NCBI GenBank assembly: GCA_944326305.1 | Contig: CALVDL010000001.1 | Coordinates: 1 to 64,000 of the forward strand | Source of the DNA: an uncultured Bacteroidales bacterium | GTDB lineage: Bacteria; Bacteroidota; Bacteroidia; Bacteroidales; UBA932 | Direction of reading: 5' to 3' | DNA length: 64,000 nucleotides | Part shown: positions 26,039-33,859 of the stretch, one piece after another | How positions within the stretch are numbered: the stretch's first letter is position 1 | Layout of the letters: each line of letters opens with the position of its first letter | The notes under the pieces: generated by a model | Told to the model about the DNA's origin: nothing | The model's database searches: none | The model's input: only the letters and a program-made list of their open reading frames with translations | Position numbers and translations under genes: made by a program

Positions 26039-26046
26039 TAACTTTG
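26039..26046 (+). promoter_or_regulatory. -7 element of tRNA-Thr
   Basis: TAACTTTG, 41 bases before the tRNA. A TTTG at 26024-26027 is only 11 bases upstream, so the -33 element is unclear. Confidence 0.55.
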
Positions 26047-26087
26047 CAGTCCCTTTCGGAACAGATATCCGGTTAAGGAGTTTGCAA

Positions 26088-26160
26088 GCCACTTTAGCTC
26101 AGTCGGTAGAGCAACGCATTCGTAACGCGTAGGTCGTGGGTTCGAATCCCATGAGTGGCT
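26088..26160 (+). tRNA. tRNA-Thr (anticodon CGU)
   Basis: A 73-base cloverleaf: acceptor GCCACTT pairs with GAGTGGC, D arm GCTCAGTCGGTAGAGC, anticodon loop TTCGTAA with anticodon CGT, and T arm GTGGGTTCGAATCCCAT. The lowest anticodon-stem pair is an A-C mismatch, tolerated in many tRNAs. Confidence 0.95.
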
Positions 26161-26166
26161 CAACCA

Positions 26167-26766
26167 TCAGAAAATAATGTTGAAGCAGAAGAGGCCTTCC
26201 CCACGGAATGTGCCTCTTATTTCATTTCTGTACATAGAGGTCCCCGTCCTGTCTGCATCCGACTGTGCCTCTCTGTCAGCAAGGGCTGCAGGTTCGGCAA
26301 GCTCTATTGCTATCATGTCTCCGATCCGTAACGATACAAAAGACGAGGCTTCTGATATTGCGCTTTCTATCATGCCGGTATCCGTTTTCCCGGATCTGAA
26401 GATTTCTTTACCGTCCTTATACAGTATGAACGGCTCCTGAGCATTTCCGAGGGCTGTCCTTGCGGACATTGCCGACGGCAGGACAGATGTGTGGTCGAGG
26501 CATGATGCCGAAGCAATGGAAAGGGGAGAGCCGTCCATAAGGTCACCGGCATACAGGAGAAGCCCGTAACCTGCGGATTCATAGTATCTTTCTGCGAATT
26601 TCCTTCCTACACATTTCCCGGCCTTGCATATCCTTGCGAACAGTACGGGCGTATACAGGAAACTGTTTACAGAATCGGGAGAGAAAAGATCCTTGTCTTC
26701 CCTCTCCCATGTAGTGTCAGGCCGGCAGTAGCATCTGCCGCTGGTGGTTTTCACTATAATGTTCAT
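26167..26766 (-). CDS. FAH-like protein lacking the metal-site glutamates
   Basis: A 199-residue protein resembling the Bacteroidota fumarylacetoacetate-hydrolase (FAH) family. The stretch GRKFAERYYESAGYGLLLYA corresponds to the family's ISERFAHRYYD..TVG..FTA region, and SFVSLRIGDMIAIEL to the C-terminal FTL..GD.I..GTP region. The E-x-E metal ligands normally found before the first stretch are not visible (TPVLFARI stands there). It may be inactive, or have a new role. It follows the exonuclease gene by 39 bases and is likely its operon partner. The family assignment is by memory of motifs only. Confidence 0.5.
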   Translation of the reverse strand: MNIIVKTTSGRCYCRPDTTWEREDKDLFSPDSVNSFLYTPVLFARICKAGKCVGRKFAERYYESAGYGLLLYAGDLMDGSPLSIASASCLDHTSVLPSAMSARTALGNAQEPFILYKDGKEIFRSGKTDTGMIESAISEASSFVSLRIGDMIAIELAEPAALADREAQSDADRTGTSMYRNEIRGTFRGEGLFCFNIIF

Positions 26767-26805
26767 ACAACGTCAGCTGGACGGATGAGTGTCTCCGGGT
26801 AATGT

Positions 26806-27717
26806 TCAGAAAAGCCTTCCGGTGAACTTTTCTTTGAGCTGGTTGACAGATGCGTCGAACTTCTCTCCTGTCAGCGGCTCTTTCCGTGCGGCGATGGCCG
26901 CCTCCTTTTTCTCCTTTTCGAACTGCTGCCTGAGCAGGGCGAACTGCCGTTTGGTGTCGAGGGTGAATTCCCCGTTGTCAATCCAGCTGAAATAAGACGG
27001 TTCAGTAAGGTAGACTTCTCTGGCTGTTTTGCCCTTGTGCTTGCCGAAATTGATGACAGGCTCCTTGTTTTCATTATAGGTCAGCCTGCCTGCATAGTCC
27101 ACGATTTTCTGCCTTTCGGAAAAGTTTGACAGAAAGTCTACGCTGTTTTTGAGTGTCTCCGGGTATCTGTCGAGCTGTGATTTAAGTACCTCGTATGTTG
27201 CAATGGTATCTGCTTCGGCTGCATGTGCGTTCTCCAGCTCATGTCCGCAGTAGAACCTGTAGGCGGCCTTAAGATTGCGCGGCTCCATTACATGGTAGAT
27301 GTTCTGGACATCCACCATCTTTTTTTCATGGAGGTTGACATTTATGTCTTTTCCCATGTAGCGCCTGACCCTTTCCAGTTCTTCCGCCAGCATCGGCAGG
27401 TCGAATTTTGTAGAGTTGAAGCCTGCAAGGTCGCTGTCCTCCAGCCAGCTGACTACCTCGTCAGCTATGTCGGCAAACCTCGGGCAGTCCTTCAGGTCAC
27501 CGTCGCTGATCCCGTGTATGGCCTGGGCGCTCGGAGAAATCTTTTTCTGGCAGCCTCCGGCATAGTCCCACGGCTTCACCCTCCATGTCTTTATCCTCTC
27601 TTCCGCGCCGGGAAGGACTTTGACGAAGCAAAGTTCTATTATGGCGTCGGATGCTATGTTAAGCCCTGTGCTTTCAATGTCGAAGAACAGTATCGGCCTC
27701 TGAAGATCCAGTTCCAT
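26806..27717 (-). CDS. 3'-5' exonuclease, DnaQ/epsilon type
   Basis: A 303-residue DEDDh exonuclease. Exo I is ILFFDIESTGLN (Asp and Glu at about 13 and 15), Exo II is in LAGFNSTKFDLPMLAEEL, and Exo III is ENAHAAEADTIATYEVL with the DEDDh histidine and aspartate. The C-terminal 120 residues are lysine-rich and include NFGKHKGKTAREVYLTEPSYFSW, a small domain common in Bacteroidota homologues. It starts 10 bases after dnaN, so proofreading or repair at the clamp is a fair guess. A metal-dependent nuclease role is clear; the pathway is not. Confidence 0.9.
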   Translation of the reverse strand: MELDLQRPILFFDIESTGLNIASDAIIELCFVKVLPGAEERIKTWRVKPWDYAGGCQKKISPSAQAIHGISDGDLKDCPRFADIADEVVSWLEDSDLAGFNSTKFDLPMLAEELERVRRYMGKDINVNLHEKKMVDVQNIYHVMEPRNLKAAYRFYCGHELENAHAAEADTIATYEVLKSQLDRYPETLKNSVDFLSNFSERQKIVDYAGRLTYNENKEPVINFGKHKGKTAREVYLTEPSYFSWIDNGEFTLDTKRQFALLRQQFEKEKKEAAIAARKEPLTGEKFDASVNQLKEKFTGRLF

Positions 27718-27727
27718 AATGCAGCGG

Positions 27728-28849
27728 TTATGATATCATTATCGGCATGAGGATACCGCAGATCTTCTCGCTCTCAGCTTCCTCCTCCGACGGTACTACA
27801 AGAGCGGCCCTTCTGCTGTCGGCGAATTTCATGACAATCTCGTTGCAGGTCATGTTGCTCAGGATCTCTGTCACGAAGGTGGATTTGAATCCTATTGTAA
27901 GGTCTTCCCCGTCATAGCGGCACGGTATCTTTTCGTATGCCGCGATTGAGAAGCCCAGGTCCTGTGCGGAAAGTTCCAGCGAGTCGTGCGTCATTTCGAA
28001 TTTGATGAGGTTGGATGCCTTGTTGGTGCATACCGATACGCGTCTTACGGTGTTGAGGAACTGTATACGGTCTATCCTGAGTATATTGGAGTTGTTCTGC
28101 GGAATCACGTCACGGTATTTCGGGTATTTCCCTATGACGAGCCTGCAGACGACCATTGTCTTGTCGAACTTGAATACGGCGTTCTTGCTGTCGAACGAAA
28201 TCTCCACGTCCTCCACATCCTTTCCGATGATCGACCTGAGTACGGCGGCCGGTTTCTTGTGGAGGATGAAGGATGCCTTCTCGGAAGCTTTCACATCCTT
28301 TGTCGTATAGCAGATCAGCTTGTGGGAATCGGATGCAACCAATGTAGTGGTGTCGATGTCAATATCGAACAGTATTCCGTTCATCGCCGGCCTGATCTCG
28401 TCGTCAGCCGTCGCATATATGGTTCCTGCAATACCGTCTACAAGGCTGTGGGCCGGGAACGTCAGGGTTACTGCCGTTTCATCCGTGGTGGCGATTGAAG
28501 GGTAGTCCGCAGCCGGGAAATATGGAAGTGTGGACGTCCCGCTCGCCCATCTGCATTCGAAGGAACTGTCACCGGTGGTGACGATTGACAGCGGCTGGTC
28601 CGGCAGCTCCTTCAGAAGGTCTGTAATATGCCTTGCCGGTACTGCAATCTGGCCGTTCTCCTCCGAACTTTCCACTTCTATATTTGTCCTGAGGGTGAGT
28701 TCTGTATCTGATGCCGTGATTTCCAGGGAATTCCCGTCAAGCACGAACAGGTAGTTTTCAAGAATCGGCTGTGAGGATTTGGCCGGAATGGCCTTTGAAA
28801 CTGCAAGAATGCCTTTAAGCAGTTCTGCGCTTGAGACTATGAATTTCAT
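27728..28849 (-). CDS. dnaN: DNA polymerase III beta subunit (sliding clamp)
   Basis: A 373-residue clamp protein of normal length, made of three repeated domains. Visible family marks are MKFIVSSAELLKGILAVSKA at the N-terminus, LPYFPAADYPSIA before the second domain and the C-terminal IMPIMI strand. It forms a ring dimer that tethers polymerases to DNA. It heads an operon with the exonuclease and FAH-like genes and has a -7 element at 28890-28897. Confidence 0.97.
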   Translation of the reverse strand: MKFIVSSAELLKGILAVSKAIPAKSSQPILENYLFVLDGNSLEITASDTELTLRTNIEVESSEENGQIAVPARHITDLLKELPDQPLSIVTTGDSSFECRWASGTSTLPYFPAADYPSIATTDETAVTLTFPAHSLVDGIAGTIYATADDEIRPAMNGILFDIDIDTTTLVASDSHKLICYTTKDVKASEKASFILHKKPAAVLRSIIGKDVEDVEISFDSKNAVFKFDKTMVVCRLVIGKYPKYRDVIPQNNSNILRIDRIQFLNTVRRVSVCTNKASNLIKFEMTHDSLELSAQDLGFSIAAYEKIPCRYDGEDLTIGFKSTFVTEILSNMTCNEIVMKFADSRRAALVVPSEEEAESEKICGILMPIMIS

Positions 28850-28889
28850 ATAATGTAAATTTTCTTACTTTTCCAAAAGTTCCAATTCA

Positions 28890-28897
28890 CAAATGTA
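28890..28897 (-). promoter_or_regulatory. -7 element of dnaN
   Basis: The minus strand reads TACATTTG, 40 bases before the dnaN ATG, leaving a leader of about 30 bases. Confidence 0.6.
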
Positions 28898-28992
28898 TAA
28901 AAGTTTTTCGAGATGTTTGGCATATAATTTGACTTTTTCCGCCCCGGTCCGGTTTTGAAATTAACCGTTTGAAATAATAAAATTTAAAAGAT

Positions 28993-30420
28993 ATGAAAAA
29001 AGGTATCATTGTAGTGCTGCTGTCAGCACTTGTCGGCGGACTTACCGCCTATGCCGTGGTAAGGGCATCGGATAAGGAATCCAGCCAGGTCATAGTTTCA
29101 CCTGACGGTGCGGCATACAGGACTGTCAATCTGGCACAGACTGACTATCCTGACTTTACGTATGCCGCCGAATCGGCAGTTGACGCCGTGGTTTATGTAA
29201 AAGTGACCGCCGTGGATGTCAGGAGGTCTGCCCCGAGCTCGATTTTCGATTTCTTCTTCGGGTATGAGGGCACTCCGGAAACAAGGGAGCGAGTCGGAAG
29301 CGGTTCCGGAGTCATTATCAGGCCTGACGGATATATTGTCACTAATAATCACGTTGTTGAAGGTGCTTCCAAAATAGAAGTCACCCTTAACAACAACAAG
29401 ACATTTGAAGCTACTCTCATCGGTACTGACCCGGCAACGGATGTCGCCCTTATAAAGATTGAAGCACAGGGCCTTCCTGTCGTGCCGTTCGGGGATTCTG
29501 ACAACCTGCGCCTCGGGGAGTGGGTGCTGGCTATAGGCAGCCCCTATGACCTGAGATCGACCATCACTGCCGGAATCGTTAGCGCGAAAGGCCGTTCGAT
29601 GCCTAATTATAAAGAGGAATTCAAGATCGAGTCCTTTATCCAGACCGATGCGGCCGTCAATCCGGGGAACAGTGGCGGCGCCCTTGTCAACAAAGCCGGA
29701 GAACTGGTTGGCGTCAATACCGCAATCATTTCTCAGACAGGGTCTTATACCGGATATTCCTTTGCAATCCCTTCCAATATTGTCAAGAAGATATGTTCAG
29801 ACCTCATTGATTACGGAAGTGTAAAGCGTGCCCTTCTCGGTGTTACGATGACTCCGGTAACAGATGAAATCGCCAAAGAGATGAAACTTTCTTCAGTACA
29901 GGGCGTATATATAAGAGAGGTTTTGAAAGGGAGCGCTGCCGATGAAGCCGGTATCAGGGAAGGAGATGTGCTTGTGGCCATAGATTCCATGAAAGTCATA
30001 AACGCTTCGGATGTGCAGGCCAAGGTAAACAATTTCTACCCTGGCGACAAGGCTCTCATGACTGTAGTCAGGGACGGGAAGGAGAAGACTGTAGAGGTTA
30101 CCTTCAAGGGTACGGCTGCGGAGAACGGTACCGTTGATGAGGAAGGAGGGGTCGCATTCTATGGCGCACGCCTGAAGGAGGCACCTCAGGATGACCTTGA
30201 CAGGCTTGGAATCAAGCATGGTGTGGAGATTGTCTCCGTCGGTCCGGGCAAGATAATGGACGCTGGAGTATCAGACGGTTTCATAATACTCTATGTCAAT
30301 GACCAGCCGGTAAGCAAGCCTCAGGATGTACTGGACATTGTAAAGAAGCAGAAGAGGTCTGTGTTTATCGAAGGAGTGACGTCCTACGGCAAACCTTCTT
30401 ATTTCGGCTTCGGAATATAG
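28993..30420 (+). CDS. HtrA/DegP-family periplasmic serine protease
   Basis: A 475-residue protein: N-terminal signal anchor (about 3-23), trypsin-like domain with triad His120 (TNNHVVEG), Asp150 (DPATDVALIKI) and Ser227 (NPGNSGGALV), then two PDZ domains (about 275-365 and 385-470). The protease degrades or refolds damaged envelope proteins; activity is controlled through the PDZ domains. It is followed after 15 bases by the primary sigma factor gene, an adjacency that could couple them on one transcript. I found no TAnnTTTG match in the region just upstream. Confidence 0.95.
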   Translation: MKKGIIVVLLSALVGGLTAYAVVRASDKESSQVIVSPDGAAYRTVNLAQTDYPDFTYAAESAVDAVVYVKVTAVDVRRSAPSSIFDFFFGYEGTPETRERVGSGSGVIIRPDGYIVTNNHVVEGASKIEVTLNNNKTFEATLIGTDPATDVALIKIEAQGLPVVPFGDSDNLRLGEWVLAIGSPYDLRSTITAGIVSAKGRSMPNYKEEFKIESFIQTDAAVNPGNSGGALVNKAGELVGVNTAIISQTGSYTGYSFAIPSNIVKKICSDLIDYGSVKRALLGVTMTPVTDEIAKEMKLSSVQGVYIREVLKGSAADEAGIREGDVLVAIDSMKVINASDVQAKVNNFYPGDKALMTVVRDGKEKTVEVTFKGTAAENGTVDEEGGVAFYGARLKEAPQDDLDRLGIKHGVEIVSVGPGKIMDAGVSDGFIILYVNDQPVSKPQDVLDIVKKQKRSVFIEGVTSYGKPSYFGFGI

Positions 30421-30435
30421 AAGATAAATTTAAAT

Positions 30436-31296
30436 ATGAGACAGCTTAAGATTACAAAATCGATTACTAACCGTGAGAGCGCTTCTCTTGACAAGTACCT
30501 GCAGGAGATCGGCCGCGAGGAACTGATTACTGTAGAGGAGGAGGTGGAACTCGCGCAGAGGATCCGGAAAGGCGATCAGAAAGCACTGGAAAAACTGACG
30601 AGGGCAAACCTCAGGTTCGTGGTCTCCGTGGCTAAACAGTACCAGAACCAGGGCCTCAGCCTTCCGGACCTTATAAATGAAGGTAATCTCGGACTTATCA
30701 AGGCTGCAGAGAAATTCGATGAGACAAGGGGGTTCAAGTTCATATCGTATGCGGTGTGGTGGATCCGTCAGTCCATTCTCCAGGCCCTTGCGGAGCAGTC
30801 GAGGATTGTGAGGCTCCCGCTGAACCAGGTGGGATCCCTCAACAAGATAAACAAGGCCCTTTCCCGTTTCGAGCAGGAGCATGAAAGGATGCCTTCTACC
30901 GAGGAGCTGTCTGAAATGATAGATGTCCCTAAGGACAAGATCGCCGATACGTTGAGGGTGTCCGGCAGGCATGTCTCTGTAGACGCCCCGTTCGTTGAAG
31001 GCGAGGACAACAGCCTGCTGGATGTCCTTGTGAACAATGATTCGCCTAATGCCGACAAGGGACTTGTCAACGAATCCCTCAACAGGGAGATTGAAAGGGC
31101 CCTTTCCACCCTGGCCACCAGGGAGAGGGAGATTGTCAAGTCCTTCTTCGGGATAGGATGCCAGGAGATGACTCTTGAAGAAATAGGGGAGAGGTTCGGC
31201 TTGACGCGTGAAAGGGTGCGCCAGATAAAGGAGAAGGCAATCCGCAAGCTCAGGAGCAATTCCAGGAGCAAGCTGCTCAAGAGCTACCTCGGATAA
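30436..31296 (+). CDS. rpoD: Primary sigma factor, short Bacteroidota type
   Basis: A 286-residue sigma-70 with region 1.2 ([20 protein letters not shown]), region 2 ([20 protein letters not shown], then [20 protein letters not shown]), region 3 and region 4 ([20 protein letters not shown]). It lacks the long N-terminal region 1.1, as is usual for the housekeeping sigma of Bacteroidota. It is the factor expected to read the TAnnTTTG promoters seen throughout this window. It lies 15 bases after the protease gene and is followed by the hairpin at 31306-31374. Confidence 0.96.
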   Translation: MRQLKITKSITNRESASLDKYLQEIGREELITVEEEVELAQRIRKGDQKALEKLTRANLRFVVSVAKQYQNQGLSLPDLINEGNLGLIKAAEKFDETRGFKFISYAVWWIRQSILQALAEQSRIVRLPLNQVGSLNKINKALSRFEQEHERMPSTEELSEMIDVPKDKIADTLRVSGRHVSVDAPFVEGEDNSLLDVLVNNDSPNADKGLVNESLNREIERALSTLATREREIVKSFFGIGCQEMTLEEIGERFGLTRERVRQIKEKAIRKLRSNSRSKLLKSYLG

Positions 31297-31305
31297 ATTA
31301 CAGGC

Positions 31306-31374
31306 AAATGACCCGAAAGCACAGGTCCGCTCCGGACAAGTCCGGAAATGGAAAACCGTGTTTTCGAGTCATTT
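31306..31374 (+). promoter_or_regulatory. Large hairpin between rpoD and argS
   Basis: Bases 31306-31322 pair with 31358-31374 over 17 positions (one C-A mismatch, one G-T pair). The 35-base top contains a second hairpin, GTCCG/CGGAC around 31325-31336, and an overlapping TCCGGA. It begins 10 bases after the rpoD stop and ends 35 bases before the argS ATG. No long T-run follows, so it is not a standard terminator. It could be an attenuator, a processing site or a control element of argS. Confidence 0.55.
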
Positions 31375-31409
31375 CCGTTATTGTTAATAATTTACCAACG
31401 AAAGAAAAT

Positions 31410-33206
31410 ATGAGTTTCAATCCGGAAAATTTTGTCGCCCGGAAGGCATCCGAGGCAGTGAAGGCCCTTTATGGTGTGGATATGGACCAGTCTGGATTCC
31501 AGGTCCAGGTGACAAGGAAAGAGTTCGAGGGGGACTATACCCTGGTGGTTTTCCCGCTTCTGAAGGTATCCAGGACCAGTCCTGAAGCCACTGGGAATGC
31601 GATAGGGGCATATATGAAGGAGAATTTCGCTGAAATAGCGTCATATAATGTGGTGAAAGGCTTCCTGAACATATCTTTCTCGACAGCGTACTGGAACGCA
31701 GTGTTCTCCGGCATAGCCTCCACAGAGGATTTCGGGCAGCATGCCCCGACAGGCAGGACTGTCATGGTGGAGTTTTCGTCCCCGAATACCAACAAGCCCC
31801 TGCATCTCGGGCACATAAGGAATAACCTCCTCGGATGGTCTGTATCCCGGCTGCTTGAGGCCAATGGCCACAAGGTCCTCAAGGTTAACCTCGTAAACGA
31901 CAGGGGTATCCATATATGCAAGTCCATGCTTGCATGGCTCAAGAAAGGCAACGGGGAGACTCCGGAGTCTTCCGGCAAGAAAGGTGACCATCTTGTAGGC
32001 GACTATTATGTGGCCTTCAACAATATGTACAAGGAGGAAGTGGACCGGCTGGTAGGGGAAGGAATGACGAAGGAGGAGGCGGAAAAGGCGGCTCCGTCCC
32101 TGAAAGAGGCGCAGGACATGCTCCGCAAGTGGGAGAACGGTGACAGGCAGGTAGTGGAGCTGTGGAAAAAGATGAACGGATGGGTATATGAGGGCTTCGA
32201 CAAGACTTACAGGGACCTCGGCATCTCCTTCGACAGGACATACTACGAATCTCAGACCTACCTGTTTGGCAAGGCCCTTGTGCAGAAAGGCCTGGATATG
32301 GGTATATTCGAGAAAGAGGCGGACGGCTCTGTGTGGTGCGACCTGACGGAGGACGGACTGGACAGGAAACTCCTATTGAGAGGTGACGGCACCTCTGTAT
32401 ATATGACCCAGGACCTCGGGACGGCGGAGCAACGTTTCTCCGAATACCACCTTGACGAGCATGTATACGTGGTCGGGAATGAGCAGAACTACCATTTCCA
32501 GGTGCTCAAACTGATTCTCAAGAAGCTTGGCTTCGCATGGGCGGACAATATTTTCCATCTTTCATACGGTATGGTGGAGCTTCCGGAAGGCAAGATGAAA
32601 TCTCGTGAGGGGACTGTGGTGGATGCCGATGACCTTATTGAGAAGATGTACACCACGGCCAGAGAGACTTCTATGGAGCTTGGGAAACTTCAGGACATGA
32701 CGGAGGAGGAACAGGAGAAGCTGTTCCGTATGATAGGCCTTGGTGCCCTGAAATATTTCATCATCAAGGTGGACCCGAAGAAGACCATGCTGTTCGATCC
32801 TAAGGAATCGATTGACTTCAACGGGAATACGGGGCCTTTTATCCAGTATACCCATGCGAGGATAAAGTCGATTCTCAGGAGGGCGGATGCTTCCGGCATC
32901 CCATACGGGGCAGGGAGTCTTGTCCAGGACGTACAGCTTTCCGCGAAGGAAATCCGCATAATAAAAATGCTGGACCAGTTCCCTGGCAGGATCTCGGAGG
33001 CGGGTGCGGCATATTCTCCTGCCCTCGTGGCAAATTATGCGTATGACCTTGCAAAGGAGTTCAACCAGTATTACCATGACACCCCGATACTGAAGGAAAC
33101 GGATCCGGGGCTGCTGAGCTACCGCCTTACACTTATCGGCAAGGTGGCCCAGGTGCTGGTGAAAGCCATGTCGATACTCGGAATCGAGCTCCCGGAGAGA
33201 ATGTAG
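31410..33206 (+). CDS. argS: Arginyl-tRNA synthetase
   Basis: I take ATG 31410, giving 598 residues; the longer frame from 31308 would run through the hairpin and adds residues not found in the family. A class I synthetase with N-terminal Add-1 domain (about 1-110), the HIGH motif as HLGHIRNNLLG, the KMSK-like loop as GKMKSREGTVVD, and the DALR anticodon-binding domain ending IELPERM. It charges tRNA-Arg and needs bound tRNA for activation, as is known for the family. Length is normal. Confidence 0.96.
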   Translation: MSFNPENFVARKASEAVKALYGVDMDQSGFQVQVTRKEFEGDYTLVVFPLLKVSRTSPEATGNAIGAYMKENFAEIASYNVVKGFLNISFSTAYWNAVFSGIASTEDFGQHAPTGRTVMVEFSSPNTNKPLHLGHIRNNLLGWSVSRLLEANGHKVLKVNLVNDRGIHICKSMLAWLKKGNGETPESSGKKGDHLVGDYYVAFNNMYKEEVDRLVGEGMTKEEAEKAAPSLKEAQDMLRKWENGDRQVVELWKKMNGWVYEGFDKTYRDLGISFDRTYYESQTYLFGKALVQKGLDMGIFEKEADGSVWCDLTEDGLDRKLLLRGDGTSVYMTQDLGTAEQRFSEYHLDEHVYVVGNEQNYHFQVLKLILKKLGFAWADNIFHLSYGMVELPEGKMKSREGTVVDADDLIEKMYTTARETSMELGKLQDMTEEEQEKLFRMIGLGALKYFIIKVDPKKTMLFDPKESIDFNGNTGPFIQYTHARIKSILRRADASGIPYGAGSLVQDVQLSAKEIRIIKMLDQFPGRISEAGAAYSPALVANYAYDLAKEFNQYYHDTPILKETDPGLLSYRLTLIGKVAQVLVKAMSILGIELPERM

Positions 33207-33251
33207 GCTAATTTTTTTTGAAAAATCCATACTTGATTCAGAAAAATGTTC

Positions 33252-33259
33252 TATACTTG
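33252..33259 (+). promoter_or_regulatory. -7-like element before the acidic protein
   Basis: TATACTTG, one change from TAnnTTTG, 54 bases before ATG 33313. Confidence 0.45.
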
Positions 33260-33312
33260 CACCCGAATTTCAGAAAACGAATTTTCAGGTATACAGAAAG
33301 AAGAACGATAAT

Positions 33313-33678
33313 ATGGATAGCAAGTCAACAAACCAGAAGAAGAGGGCTGTAGTGAGCTTCGAGAACATGTCGGAAGAGCTGGCCGCTGCATTTGCCGAGA
33401 AGTATCCTAAAGGGTTCAGTGACTATTTCCCGGACCTGCAGAAATATGACAAGCCGGACGGGACAAGTTTCTATGCTGTCACGCTTGAGATTCCTGATGC
33501 TATATATCTTGTCAAGATCAAGGTGAAGACAGATGATGCGGATGATATCGAGAGATGGCTTGACGGAGATGATGACGATGACGAAGGAGCTGGAGACAAC
33601 AGCGAGGGAGAGGATCTTCCTGATGACAACATAGCGCAGTATGCAACAGGGGATGATGATTCCTCCGATTCTGATTAG
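33313..33678 (+). CDS. Small acidic protein, conserved in Bacteroidota
   Basis: A 121-residue cytoplasmic protein. A basic start (MDSKSTNQKKRAVVSFENM) is followed by a folded core (EELAAAFAEKYPKGFSDYFP, then YAVTLEIPDAIYLVKIKVKT) and a very acidic, disordered C-terminal third, mostly Asp, Glu and Ser. I know similar unnamed proteins from other Bacteroidales but no function. The acidic tail could mimic nucleic acid or bind basic partners; that is a guess. It is monocistronic between its own -7-like element and a 14-bp hairpin. Confidence 0.75.
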   Translation: MDSKSTNQKKRAVVSFENMSEELAAAFAEKYPKGFSDYFPDLQKYDKPDGTSFYAVTLEIPDAIYLVKIKVKTDDADDIERWLDGDDDDDEGAGDNSEGEDLPDDNIAQYATGDDDSSDSD

Positions 33679-33697
33679 TCGACAGAAAATATACATG

Positions 33698-33742
33698 GAA
33701 GCAGGGTGGCCATGAGTCTTGTGACTCCGGCCACCCTGCTTC
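33698..33742. terminator. Perfect 14-bp hairpin after the acidic-protein gene
   Basis: GAAGCAGGGTGGCC (33698-33711) pairs with GGCCACCCTGCTTC (33729-33742), and an inner GAGTC/GACTC stem closes the loop. There is no T-run directly after it, only an A-rich tract from 33758 on. It probably ends or protects the transcript; a Rho- or nuclease-linked role is also possible. Confidence 0.65.
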
Positions 33743-33831
33743 TGTCATATACGGGACATAAAAAAAGAGAAAAAAACATAAAAAAGAGAAAAATCTGCAG
33801 CAGAGACCTTCCTGTACAGTGCTGCACATGA

Positions 33832-33839
33832 TATATTTG
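33832..33839 (+). promoter_or_regulatory. -7 element of the fimbrillin/propeller gene
   Basis: TATATTTG, 21 bases before ATG 33860. Confidence 0.6.
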
Positions 33840-33859
33840 CGCCGGAAAAAATTACGACG

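Noticed and set aside
31308..31409. N-terminal extension of argS from an ATG at 31308
   Set aside because: It runs through the hairpin after rpoD, and the extra 34 residues do not resemble any synthetase N-terminus; ATG 31410 gives the normal start.
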